Source: Solirubrobacter sp035555675 (lineage in GTDB: Bacteria > Actinomycetota > Thermoleophilia > Solirubrobacterales > Solirubrobacteraceae). From it: DNA of 14,745 bases. The stretch's first letter is position 1, and each line of letters starts with the position of its first letter. Positions 5,612 to 12,902 of the stretch are shown here, one piece after another. The DNA lies in assembly GCA_035555675.1 (NCBI GenBank), contig DATMGH010000142.1, forward strand, positions 1-14,745, read 5' to 3'. Below the pieces are notes generated by a model. The model had not been told where the DNA came from and did no database searches. It saw nothing but the letters and a program-made list of their open reading frames with translations. The translations under genes and the position numbers were made by a program.

Positions 5612-6541
5612 TTAGGATGTGCGCGAGCCGGCGCGCACGACGAGGGCGACGGACGCGACGATGATCCCGGCGCCGAGGAGGGTCACGGGCGTGATGTCCT
5701 CGTTGAGGACCAACCAGCCGAGCGCGATGGCGACGACCGGGTTCACGTACGCGTACGTGGCGACCTTGGAGATCGGCGCGTTCTGCAGCAGCCACGCGTA
5801 GCTGGTGAACGCGAGCAGCGAGCCGAACGTGATCAGGTATGCGAGCCCGAGCAGCGAGCGCGCGGAGAACGAGGCGACGTGCATGTCGCCCAGCTCGCCG
5901 CTGGCCAACCCGACCGCGAGCACGATGATGCCGCCCAGCAGCGACTGCCAGGCGGAGGAGACGAACGGGTCACGCGGGAGCGAGATGCGCGGCGACGCGA
6001 ACGAGCCGACCGCCCACATCAGCGCCGCGCCGACGCAGGCCAAGAGGCCCGCGAGCGTCGCCCCGCCCGACGGATGCAGCAGCAGCACCAGGCCGCCGAA
6101 CCCGACCAGGACCGCGCCGATCTGCCGCAGCGGGATCCGCTCGCCGGTCACCCGCCGCAGCAGGATCACCCACAGCGGAATCGACGCCACCAGCAGCGCG
6201 GCGAGCCCCGACGGCACGGTCTTCTCGGCGATCGAGATCACCGCGTTGGCCCCCGGCAGCATCAGCCCGACGAACCCCGCCGACAGCAGCTCCGCGCGCG
6301 AAGGCCGCCAGACGGACGCACCCCGCCGCCACGCCAGGATCGGCAGCATGATCAGCCCGACCACGATGAAGCGGAACCCGGCGCCGAGCAGCGCCGGGAT
6401 CGTCTCGACCATCAGCGCGATGCCGAGGTACGTCGAGCCCCAGACGATGTAGACGATCCACAGCGCCGTCCAGACCTTCCAAGGGGGTGCGGCCTCGGCC
6501 CGAGCGGGGAGAGCTGGGGCCGAGGCCTCCAACGCGCTCAC
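5612..6541 (-). CDS. EamA/DMT superfamily transporter (YedA-like exporter)
   Basis: The 309-residue inner-membrane protein has the two tandem EamA repeats (about 24-155 and 162-303), with around ten hydrophobic segments in total. Family hallmarks are WGSTYLGIALMVETIPALLG (34-53) with GFRFIVVGLIML next to it, GANAVISIAEKTVPSGLAALL (97-117) ending in VASIPLW, and in the second half FGSLLAFTSYAWLLQNAPIS (239-258) with VATYAYVNPVVAIALGW. Such proteins export amino acids, metabolites or drugs with a proton gradient; the substrate is not predictable here. The start is GTG at 6541, overlapping the stop of the upstream small gene (GTGA), so the two are co-translated. The divergent LysR gene is the probable regulator. 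The 3' end runs straight into palindromic repeats that may end its transcript. Confidence 0.93.
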   Translation of the reverse strand: MSALEASAPALPARAEAAPPWKVWTALWIVYIVWGSTYLGIALMVETIPALLGAGFRFIVVGLIMLPILAWRRGASVWRPSRAELLSAGFVGLMLPGANAVISIAEKTVPSGLAALLVASIPLWVILLRRVTGERIPLRQIGAVLVGFGGLVLLLHPSGGATLAGLLACVGAALMWAVGSFASPRISLPRDPFVSSAWQSLLGGIIVLAVGLASGELGDMHVASFSARSLLGLAYLITFGSLLAFTSYAWLLQNAPISKVATYAYVNPVVAIALGWLVLNEDITPVTLLGAGIIVASVALVVRAGSRTS

Positions 6542-6795
6542 TGAGACCGGAGCCTCCTGGCCCGGAAGGCCAGCAGGTCGACGACGTCCGCGGTGGGGCG
6601 GAACGGATCGGCGACGCGCGCGCCGGTGTCGATGGACAGCGCCGCCACGACCTCGTCGCCGGACTCGGCGACCAGCAGCTCACCGGCAGGGACGGGCCGG
6701 GAGTCGAGCTCGGCCAGGCGGCGCAGGGCGGGCCCATCGGAGCCACGCGCGGCTCGGATCACGACGGTTGGAGCGAGGTTGGCGAGAGCGGACAT
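6538..6795 (-). CDS. Small GNAT-like half-domain protein
   Basis: The 85-residue protein begins with a pattern like the N-terminal half of GNAT acetyltransferases: VVIRAARGSDGPALRRLAEL (11-30), then ELLVAESGDEVVAALSIDTG (39-58) as the beta2-beta3 hairpin. It continues ARVADPFRPTADVVDLLAFR (59-78). The acetyl-CoA binding motif (Q/R-x-x-G-x-G/A) and the C-terminal half are absent, so acetyltransferase activity is unlikely. From memory, comparable 80-100 residue proteins occur in other actinobacteria, so this seems a standing small family and not a broken gene. The start is set by a strong ribosome-binding site, AAGGAG, 6 bases before the ATG. It overlaps the EamA gene by 4 bases and may be a regulatory or accessory partner of the transporter (inference). 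Confidence 0.8.
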   Translation of the reverse strand: MSALANLAPTVVIRAARGSDGPALRRLAELDSRPVPAGELLVAESGDEVVAALSIDTGARVADPFRPTADVVDLLAFRARRLRSQ

Positions 6796-6801
6796 GTGTG
6801 A

Positions 6802-6807
6802 CTCCTT
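6802..6807 (-). promoter_or_regulatory. Strong Shine-Dalgarno AAGGAG for the GNAT-like gene
   Basis: AAGGAG on the minus strand lies 6 bases before the ATG at 6795. It fixes that start. It stands out because several other genes in the window have no ribosome-binding site. Confidence 0.8.
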
Positions 6808-6865
6808 CTAACGGGGCCGGGAGCAAGAGCGTGAGGACGATGGTGGCGGCTCCGGGCTATCAGTT

Positions 6866-6879
6866 CAAATGACCTTTTG
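6866..6879. promoter_or_regulatory. CAAA-N6-TTTG dyad in the EamA operon / LysR divergent spacer
   Basis: A 14-base dyad sits in the 108-base spacer, upstream of the LysR -10 box and inside an AT-richer patch. It is a candidate contact site for the LysR-type regulator. It does not match a clean T-N11-A LysR box, so the assignment is weak. Confidence 0.25.
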
Positions 6880-6889
6880 CTTGCGGTGG

Positions 6890-6895
6890 TATAAG
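6890..6895 (+). promoter_or_regulatory. Candidate -10 box (TATAAG) for the LysR gene
   Basis: TATAAG ends 8 bases before the ATG at 6904, which places transcription initiation at or next to the start codon. There is no ribosome-binding site, so the transcript is probably leaderless. No convincing -35 is present at normal spacing (best is ATGACC at 15 bases), as is common for regulated promoters. Confidence 0.4.
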
Positions 6896-6903
6896 TTTCG
6901 CTG

Positions 6904-7833
6904 ATGCTTGACGTCCGCCGCATGCGCGTCCTGCGCGAGGTCGCCGTCCGCGGTTCCTTCAGTGCCGCAGCCGAGGCGCTGTCCTTCACGCAGTCCGCGA
7001 TCTCGCAGCAGATCGCCGCGCTCGAGCGCGAGGCCGGCTGCACGCTCGTGCAGCGCAACGCGCGCGGCGTACGGCTGACCGAGGCCGGCGAGGCGCTCGT
7101 CCGCCACACCGACGCCATCCTCGCCCGCTTGTCTGAGGCTGAAGCTGAGCTTGAGGCCATCGCCGGCCTGCGCGGCGGGCGGCTGCGCCTGGCCGCGTTC
7201 GAGTCCGCCGCCGCGACCCTGATGCCGCTGGCGATCGCCGCCTTCCGCGCCGACCACCCCGACGTCGAGCTGTCGCTGATCATGGCCGAGCCGGAGGAGT
7301 CCGCGCCGCTGCTGCGCACCGGCGAGCTGGACGTCGCGCTCGGGTTCGATTCCCGGATCCGCGGCGAGGCCGACGGCATCACGCGCCAGCACCTGATCTC
7401 CGACCCGATGTTCGTCGCCCTGCCCGCCGACCACCCGTACGCGCACAAGCGCAACCTGCGGCTGGCCGACCTGGCCGACGACGCGTGGGTCGCCGGCACC
7501 ACCGACTGCGAGTGCAACCGGCTCATCAACCGCGCCTGCGCGGTCGCCGGCTTCGAGCCTCGGATCGCGTTCCAGACCGACGACTACACGGCGATGCAGG
7601 GCTTCGTCGCCGCGGGCGTCGGCGTCTCGATGATCGCCGAGCTCGGCCTCACCAGCGTGCGCGACGACATCGTCGTGCGCTCGCTCGGGCGCGAGACGCC
7701 GGTCCGCGAGGTCTACGCCGCCACGCCGGCCGACGGGCACCGCACGCCGGCCACGCTGGCGATGCTCGAGATCCTGCAGGAGGTCGCGTCCCGCTACGAG
7801 TCGCGCCGCCCGCAGCTTCAGCTGGTCGGTTGA
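6904..7833 (+). CDS. LysR family transcriptional regulator
   Basis: The 309-residue protein has an N-terminal winged helix-turn-helix (about 3-62) with the classical segment GSFSAAAEALSFTQSAISQQ (17-36) followed by IAALEREAG and LVQRNARGVRLTEAGEAL. A linker helix (about 65-90) and a periplasmic-binding-protein-like effector domain (92-300, starting GRLRLAAFESA) follow. Length is normal. Cysteines C202, C204 and C212 cluster in the effector domain (TTDCECNRLINRAC); redox sensing is possible but not demonstrated. It is divergent from the GNAT-like/EamA operon, the standard layout for LysR control of a neighbouring exporter. The ATG directly follows a -10 box, favouring a leaderless transcript. 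The effector molecule is unknown. Confidence 0.93.
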   Translation: MLDVRRMRVLREVAVRGSFSAAAEALSFTQSAISQQIAALEREAGCTLVQRNARGVRLTEAGEALVRHTDAILARLSEAEAELEAIAGLRGGRLRLAAFESAAATLMPLAIAAFRADHPDVELSLIMAEPEESAPLLRTGELDVALGFDSRIRGEADGITRQHLISDPMFVALPADHPYAHKRNLRLADLADDAWVAGTTDCECNRLINRACAVAGFEPRIAFQTDDYTAMQGFVAAGVGVSMIAELGLTSVRDDIVVRSLGRETPVREVYAATPADGHRTPATLAMLEILQEVASRYESRRPQLQLVG

Positions 7834-7864
7834 GTTTCGACACCTGAACGAGGACCGGCTCCCC

Positions 7865-7890
7865 GAACGCCGTTAGCTTTCGGCGCGTTC
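7865..7890 (+). terminator. Imperfect hairpin after the LysR gene
   Basis: GAACGCCG (7865-7872), an 8-base loop, then CGGCG with a CG bulge and GTTC (to 7890) can form a stem. It lies between the LysR stop and the peptidase gene. There is no T-run, so intrinsic termination is only a possibility. Confidence 0.25.
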
Positions 7891-7898
7891 CATACCCG

Positions 7899-7905
7899 AG
7901 GGGGG
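7899..7905 (+). promoter_or_regulatory. Purine-rich ribosome-binding site of the M64 peptidase gene
   Basis: AGGGGGG ends 4 bases before the ATG at 7910. It supports that start over the in-frame ATG five codons later. Confidence 0.6.
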
Positions 7906-7909
7906 TCTG

Positions 7910-10159
7910 ATGAGAGTTGCCAGGATGGCGCTGTTGGCCGCGCCGCTGATCGCGATCGCGATCGCTGCGCCCGCACAGGCGCAGATACCGTCGACCGGCG
8001 TCGGCAGCGCCCAGGTCGTGACGATCCAGGAGACCGGACCGGCGGCCAACCGGTTCAACCTGGTGATCGCCGGCGACGGCTACACCGCCGACGAGCAGGA
8101 CAAGTTCATGCAGCAGGTCGACAAGCACCTGAACATCATGTGGTCGATCGAGCCGTACAAGTCCTACCGGAACTACATCAACGTCTACGCGATCAAGATC
8201 ATCTCGGGCGACTCCGGGATCAGCTGCGATCCGAACCTGACGTCGCCGCGCAAGACCACGCCGCTCGGCATGGCCTTCTGGGGCGGCTGCAACGCCGGCA
8301 GCGTGCAGCGGCTGATCACCGTCAACAACAGCAAGCTGAGCCAGTACACGGCGCTCGCCCCGGGCGTCAGCCAGCGGCTGGCGATCGCGAACTCCGACAC
8401 CTACGGCGGCGCCGGCGGCGCGTACGCGACCGCGTCCGGCGGCAACGCGATGTCCGCGCTGATCAGCCCGCACGAGATCGGGCACTCGCTCGGCGGCCTG
8501 CAGGACGAGTACGACTACTACCAGCGCGGCGTGCTCGGCGGCTGCTATCCAGGCGGCGAGCCGTCCTCGGTGCACCACACGCTGCTGACCGTCGACCAGA
8601 TGCGCACGCAGCAGAAGAAGTGGTGGCGCTGGCTCGGCGAGCCGAGCGAGGCCGGCGGCCTGATCGACCGCTACGAGGGCGGCATGTACTACGACAAGTG
8701 CATCTGGCGCCCGAGCAAGCACTCGATCATGAAGACGCTCGGCTTCTACTACGACCAGGTCAGCCGCGAGGTCATGACCCAGAAGATCTCGGCCAAGGTC
8801 AAGCTCGTCGACGGCTCGACGCCGACGGCGGGCCAGGTCGGTAACACGGACACGCTGTGGCTCGAGACCCAGCACCCGGTCGACCACGCGCTCGACGTCA
8901 CCTGGACGCTCGACGGCACGGCGATCCCCAACTCGGCCAACCGCCGCACGCTCAAGCTGAGCGAGCTGGCGCTGACGCCAGGCCAGACGCACACGGTCTC
9001 GGCGAAGGTCGCCGACCCGACCACGTTCGTGCGCGACCCCGCGATCCAGAACGGCAACGCGCTCACGCAGACGCTGACCTGGACGATCAAGGACGGCGCC
9101 AACGCGCCGGGCACGGCCGAGCCGGGCACGATCACCGGCGGCTCGCCGAACACGCACGCGGTCGGCCGCAACGACGTCGTCTACGTCATCACCAACCATC
9201 CGGCCGACGGCAGCGTCCCGACCGTCGCCTGGACGCTCGACGGCGCGCCGCTGGCCGCGCCGGCGGACGGCCGGTCGGTCAAGCTCGCCGACCAGCACCT
9301 GACGTCCGGCACGCACACGCTGACCGCGACCGTGGGCGACACGACGCGCACGTGGACGGTCGACGCCACCGACGCGGTGACCAGCTACGCGCTCTCGACC
9401 CCGACGGCCGTCGTGAGCCAGCCGGGCGCCGAGCTCCCCGAGTACGTGTTCAAGGGCCCGTTCAGCCTCAAGCTGACCGCGGCCGACGACCAGCCGGGCT
9501 ACGTCGTGCCCGAGTTCCGCGTCGACGGGGACGGCTGGCAGAACTTCTACGGCTGGCCGACCGACGCCAACGCGCCGTTCCAGTTCTCCAACACCGGCAC
9601 CGACATCGACCTGCTCAACTACGGCAAGCTCGACTACGGGCACCACATCATCGAGTACCGGGCGATCGACGCCGCCGGCAACATCGCGGCGGCCAAGAAG
9701 TTCGCGGTCACGTACCTGGACCCGGAGAAGAGCGACGTCGGCGACGTCGGCGGCACCGTGCCGGCGACGCTCTCGCTGACGCTCGGCGCCACGCCGCCGA
9801 CCTTCGGTGCGTTCACGCCGGGCCTGGAGAAGGACTACACGGCGGCGCTGTCCGCCGACGTGGTCTCCAGCGCCGGTGACGCCGTCCTGAGCGTGTCCGA
9901 CCCGGATACGGCGCACCCGGGCAAGCTGGTCAACGGCGCGTTCACGCTGGCGTCGGCGCTGCAGGTCAACGCGTCCTCGCCCGCGGGCACCGGCGGCGGC
10001 CTGACGTCACTGCCGGCGACGCTGCTGACCTACGGCGGCCCGGTCAGCCACGACCCGGTGACGATCGGCTTCCAGCAGCACGTCGGCGCGACCGACCCGC
10101 TGCGGACCGGCACCTACAGCAAGACGCTGACGTTCACCCTGTCGACGACGAACCCGTGA
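7910..10159 (+). CDS. Secreted M64-family zinc metallopeptidase with Ig-like repeats
   Basis: The 749-residue precursor begins with a Sec signal peptide (about 1-24; MRVAR, hydrophobic core, cut likely after AQA). The peptidase domain spans about 32-300, opening with FNLVIAGDGYTADEQDKF (49-66). The zinc motif is HEIGHSLGGLQDEY (188-201) with H188, E189 and H192, the signature of the M64 ('IgA peptidase') family. A Met-turn-like SIMKTLGFYYDQV follows (272-284). Two related Ig-like repeats lie at about 300-395 and 405-487, each with a WTLDG core. A third beta domain (about 512-602) ends GHHIIEYRAIDAAGN, resembling OmpL47-type modules. The last domain (617-749) ends TYSKTLTFTLSTTNP. No membrane anchor or sortase motif is seen. 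The family name does not show that the substrate is IgA; a soil bacterium more likely digests environmental or envelope protein. The 3' end overlaps the convergent response regulator by 26 bases. Confidence 0.88.
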   Translation: MRVARMALLAAPLIAIAIAAPAQAQIPSTGVGSAQVVTIQETGPAANRFNLVIAGDGYTADEQDKFMQQVDKHLNIMWSIEPYKSYRNYINVYAIKIISGDSGISCDPNLTSPRKTTPLGMAFWGGCNAGSVQRLITVNNSKLSQYTALAPGVSQRLAIANSDTYGGAGGAYATASGGNAMSALISPHEIGHSLGGLQDEYDYYQRGVLGGCYPGGEPSSVHHTLLTVDQMRTQQKKWWRWLGEPSEAGGLIDRYEGGMYYDKCIWRPSKHSIMKTLGFYYDQVSREVMTQKISAKVKLVDGSTPTAGQVGNTDTLWLETQHPVDHALDVTWTLDGTAIPNSANRRTLKLSELALTPGQTHTVSAKVADPTTFVRDPAIQNGNALTQTLTWTIKDGANAPGTAEPGTITGGSPNTHAVGRNDVVYVITNHPADGSVPTVAWTLDGAPLAAPADGRSVKLADQHLTSGTHTLTATVGDTTRTWTVDATDAVTSYALSTPTAVVSQPGAELPEYVFKGPFSLKLTAADDQPGYVVPEFRVDGDGWQNFYGWPTDANAPFQFSNTGTDIDLLNYGKLDYGHHIIEYRAIDAAGNIAAAKKFAVTYLDPEKSDVGDVGGTVPATLSLTLGATPPTFGAFTPGLEKDYTAALSADVVSSAGDAVLSVSDPDTAHPGKLVNGAFTLASALQVNASSPAGTGGGLTSLPATLLTYGGPVSHDPVTIGFQQHVGATDPLRTGTYSKTLTFTLSTTNP

Positions 10160-10784
10160 GGCCGTTGCTGAACGCATAGACGACCGCTTGCGCGCGATCG
10201 CGGACGCCGATCTTGGCGAAGATGTGGTTGACGTGGCTCTTGACCGTGGCGTTCGAGACCACCAGCCGCTCCGCGATCTCCGCGTTCGTGAGGCCCTCGG
10301 CGATCAACCGCAGCACCTCGACTTCGCGCGGGGTGAGATCGCCGGGGGCCTCCGGCGCGGGCGGCGCGTTGACCGCGGCCAGCACGTGGTGCTGGATCGC
10401 GGGGTCCAGCGCCGCCTCGCCGCGGGCGACGGCCTCGACCGCGGCGCGGATCTCCTCCGCGCCCGCGTCCTTGGTCAGATAGCCGCGGGCGCCGGCGCGC
10501 AGGGCGCCGAGCACGGTCGCGTCGTCGGCGTACGTGGTCAGCGCGATCGCGGCGGTGCCGCGGGCGGCCAGCCGGCGGATCGCTTCGGTGCCGTCCATGC
10601 GCGGCATCCGCAGGTCCATCAGGACCACGTCCGGGTTGTGCTGGGCGGCCAGGTCGAGCGCCTCGATGCCGTCGGCGGCGGTCGCGACCAGCTCGATCCC
10701 CTCGAGCAGGCCGAGCAGGGTCCCGAGGCCTTCGCGCACGACGCGCTGATCGTCGGCGAGCAGGACGGTTATCGGGGCAGCCAT
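10134..10784 (-). CDS. NarL/FixJ-type two-component response regulator
   Basis: The 216-218 residue regulator has an N-terminal receiver domain (about 4-120) with acidic pocket D11/D12, phospho-acceptor D57 (VVLMDLRMP), T85 region (IALTTY) and K107 (YLTKDAG). A LuxR-type helix-turn-helix (about 150-212) starts LTPREVEVLRLIAEGLTNAE and continues IAERLVVSNATVKSHVNHIF. It should be phosphorylated by the histidine kinase encoded just upstream and control nearby genes, most likely the divergent ABC exporter. Its ATG lies inside the kinase gene (16-base overlap), giving translational coupling. Its 3' end is antisense to the last 26 bases of the peptidase gene. Confidence 0.95.
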   Translation of the reverse strand: MAAPITVLLADDQRVVREGLGTLLGLLEGIELVATAADGIEALDLAAQHNPDVVLMDLRMPRMDGTEAIRRLAARGTAAIALTTYADDATVLGALRAGARGYLTKDAGAEEIRAAVEAVARGEAALDPAIQHHVLAAVNAPPAPEAPGDLTPREVEVLRLIAEGLTNAEIAERLVVSNATVKSHVNHIFAKIGVRDRAQAVVYAFSNGLTGSSSTG

Positions 10785-11875
10785 AGCTCCACCCGGAAGC
10801 CGTCGTCGGTCGGGCCGGCGTGCAGGCGCCCGCCGAGCAGCTCGGCGCGCTCGCGCATCCCGGTCAGCCCGTAGCCGCGCCCGCCGATCACCGGCGCGGC
10901 CGCGCCGTGGTCCTGCACGGTCAGCGTCGTGCCGTCGTCCTCGTAGGCGAGCGTCAGATCCACGCGGTCGGACGCCGAGTGGCGGCGCACGTTGGTCAGC
11001 GCCTCCTGAGCGGTGCGGTAGAGCGCCAGGCGCGCTTCCGAGGAGGGCTCGTGCGGCGTGCCGCTCACGGTCAGCGTCGCGCCCGGGAACGTCCCGGCCA
11101 GGTCCTCCAGCGCGGGCAGGTCGTCCCCGCGCAGCGCGGAGATCGCCTGTCGCGCCTCGGTCAGCCCGCTCACCGCCAGGTGGTGCGCGCGCTCGAGGCC
11201 TTCGATCACCTCAGGGTCCGCCCCGCGGTCGCGCGCCAGCAGCCGCGTGCCTTCGAGCTGCAGCGCGAGCGCGGACAGCGAGTGCGCGAGCACGTCGTGC
11301 AGCTCGCGCGCCAGCCGGCCGCGCTCGGCCTGCTTGGCGCCCTCGGCGTGCGCGGAGCGCGACTCCCGTAGCTCCGTGTTGCGCAGCGCCAGCCGGCGCA
11401 CCAGCCGCATCACCAGAAACCACGGGAGGACGGAGAACAGCAGGCCCGCGATCTCCGCCGGGTTGTCGTGCTCGAGCAGCTGAATCAGCACGAGGCCGCC
11501 GACGGTGCCGCCGCAGATCACGATCGCCGCGTCGCGGTCGAGCCGGATGCCGCCGAGCGCCATCACGAAGTACACGCCCGCGAAGCCCGCGCTCGCGGGC
11601 TGGAAGATCGCGAACAGCAGCGTCGAGACGCCGACCAACGCGAGCCCGATGAAGCGCGCGCCGTCGAACCACTCGGTGCGGCGCGCGGCCAGCACGAAGC
11701 CGGCGGACAGGATCGCGATCGCCAGGATCACGACCGGCCCGTCGCCGTCCAGGCCCGGCTTGGGCTCCGTGAACAGCGTCGACGCCAGCACGACCGCCAT
11801 CGCCACGAAGCCGAGCGCGCGCAGGGCGCGGGGCGGGCCGTCGACCGAGGGTGGGGCGAGATCGCTGAAGCGCAT
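10769..11875 (-). CDS. Sensor histidine kinase (HisKA_3 / NarL-type partner)
   Basis: The 368-residue kinase has an N-terminal membrane part with about six hydrophobic segments between residues 18 and 160 and no large extracellular loop, suggesting sensing within the membrane. The dimerisation and phospho-acceptor region follows at about 183-250 with H193 in RLARELHDVLAHSLSALALQ (187-206). The HATPase domain is at about 280-367 with N295 (QEALTNVRRHS), D322-x-G and GRGYGLTGM (332-340). I prefer the ATG at 11875 because a TANNNT-type -10 and a -35 at 17-base spacing lie immediately upstream, suggesting a leaderless message. A GTG at 11899 would add eight residues and also lacks a ribosome-binding site. 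It overlaps the response regulator gene and faces the ABC exporter operon. Confidence 0.93.
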   Translation of the reverse strand: MRFSDLAPPSVDGPPRALRALGFVAMAVVLASTLFTEPKPGLDGDGPVVILAIAILSAGFVLAARRTEWFDGARFIGLALVGVSTLLFAIFQPASAGFAGVYFVMALGGIRLDRDAAIVICGGTVGGLVLIQLLEHDNPAEIAGLLFSVLPWFLVMRLVRRLALRNTELRESRSAHAEGAKQAERGRLARELHDVLAHSLSALALQLEGTRLLARDRGADPEVIEGLERAHHLAVSGLTEARQAISALRGDDLPALEDLAGTFPGATLTVSGTPHEPSSEARLALYRTAQEALTNVRRHSASDRVDLTLAYEDDGTTLTVQDHGAAAPVIGGRGYGLTGMRERAELLGGRLHAGPTDDGFRVELWLPR

Positions 11876-11883
11876 CGGCAGCA

Positions 11884-11912
11884 ACGGTAGGACGCTCACG
11901 GACGTGCGTCAT
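11884..11912 (-). promoter_or_regulatory. Predicted promoter of the histidine kinase operon (leaderless)
   Basis: On the minus strand ATGACG (11912-11907, four of six matches to TTGACA), a 17-base spacer and TACCGT (11889-11884, TANNNT) end 8 bases before the ATG at 11875. Initiation would be at or beside the start codon. Sequence-based prediction only. Confidence 0.4.
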
Positions 11913-11929
11913 GGGCGCGCGGATGGAAC

Positions 11930-11953
11930 CGTCTCAACCCGTGGGTGGAGACG
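11930..11953. promoter_or_regulatory. 24-base near-perfect palindrome midway between divergent operons
   Basis: Left arm CGTCTCnACCC (11930-11940) and right arm GGGTnGAGACG (11943-11953) flank a central GT, with one mismatched pair (11936/11947). Its centre is about 66 bases from the kinase ATG and about 67 bases from the exporter ATPase ATG. Position and symmetry suit a response-regulator operator acting on both promoters. A hairpin function in RNA is less likely because it would lie upstream of a leaderless kinase transcript. Confidence 0.6.
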
Positions 11954-12008
11954 CAAGTTGGACCCGCACGCCGATGACGGGGAGCCGGTTTGCGCGGAAG
12001 CTGTGTGC

Positions 12009-12902
12009 ATGACGATGGATTCACTCGACGCCGTCCGGGTCCGCGGCCTGCGCAAGCGCTACGGCGACCTGACCGCCCTCGACGGCGTGGACCTGAACGT
12101 GGCGCGCGGCGAGGTGCTGGCGCTGCTCGGGCCCAACGGCGCGGGCAAGACGACCCTGGTGGAGATCCTCGAAGGGCACCGGCGCGCGGACGACGGGTTC
12201 GCGTCCGTGCTCGGCTACGACCCCGGCAAGCGCGAGCGCGCGTTCCGCGAGCGGATCGGGATCGTGCTGCAGGAGGCCGGGCTGGACCCGGCGATCAAGG
12301 TGCGCGAGGCGCTCGAGCTCTACGGCGCCTCCTACCCGAGCCCGCGCCCGGCGGGCGAGCTGCTGGAGCTGGTCGGCCTCGGCGACCGCGGCGAGGCGCG
12401 CGCCGCCGACCTGTCCGGCGGCCAGCGCCGGCGGCTCGACCTCGCGCTCGGCCTGGTCGGCGACCCCGAGCTGGTGTTCCTGGACGAGCCCACGACCGGG
12501 TTCGACCCGGCCGCGCGGCGCCAGTCCTGGGAGACGATCGCGGCGCTGCGGTCGCTCGGCAAGGCGATCCTCCTCACCACGCACTACATGGAGGAGGCGC
12601 AGTACCTGGCCGACCGCGTGGTCGTGCTCGCGCACGGGAACGTGGTCGCCGAAGGCACGCCGGAGGAGCTCGGGCGCGACGACGCGAGCGTCGTCAGCTT
12701 CCGGGTCGTCCCGGACGCGCCGCTGCCCGAGGGCGCGATCGTCGAACGCGGCGTCGCCCGCTGGCGCACCGAGACCCCGACGCGCGACCTCGCGCCGCTG
12801 CTGGCGTGGGCCGCGGCGCGTGACCTGGAGCTCCAGTTCACGGTCACCCGGCCCACGCTCGAAGACGTCTATCTCGAACTCACGGAGGAAGTTGCCGCAT
12901 GA
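12009..12902 (+). CDS. ABC transporter ATP-binding protein (drug/antibiotic exporter type)
   Basis: The 297-residue ATPase carries Walker A GPNGAGKTT (41-49), Q-loop Q88 (GIVLQEAG), signature LSGGQ (135-139), Walker B ELVFLDEP (154-161) with catalytic E160, GFDP D-loop and switch H192 (LTTHYMEEAQYLADR). The ending TVTRPTLEDVYLELTEE, like DrrA/CcmA-type exporters' C-termini, places it in that group. The ATG at 12009 has GGAAG 8 bases upstream; the ATG at 12015 is an alternative. It overlaps the permease gene by 4 bases (ATGA). It is divergent from a two-component pair that likely senses the exported or inducing compound. Confidence 0.94.
   Translation: MTMDSLDAVRVRGLRKRYGDLTALDGVDLNVARGEVLALLGPNGAGKTTLVEILEGHRRADDGFASVLGYDPGKRERAFRERIGIVLQEAGLDPAIKVREALELYGASYPSPRPAGELLELVGLGDRGEARAADLSGGQRRRLDLALGLVGDPELVFLDEPTTGFDPAARRQSWETIAALRSLGKAILLTTHYMEEAQYLADRVVVLAHGNVVAEGTPEELGRDDASVVSFRVVPDAPLPEGAIVERGVARWRTETPTRDLAPLLAWAAARDLELQFTVTRPTLEDVYLELTEEVAA

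Noticed and set aside
5588..6544. 318-codon plus-strand frame opposite the EamA gene
   Set aside because: Very rich in Arg, Asp, Gln and His with no fold signature; explained as the shadow of the transporter.
7649..9916. 755-codon minus-strand frame opposite the LysR 3' end and the peptidase
   Set aside because: Low-complexity Arg/Val/Asp composition, no domain; the plus strand has a signal peptide and an intact M64 zinc motif.
11958..11963. TTGGAC as a -35 box for the exporter ATPase gene
   Set aside because: No acceptable -10 hexamer occurs 16-18 bases downstream, so I left the plus-strand promoter unassigned.
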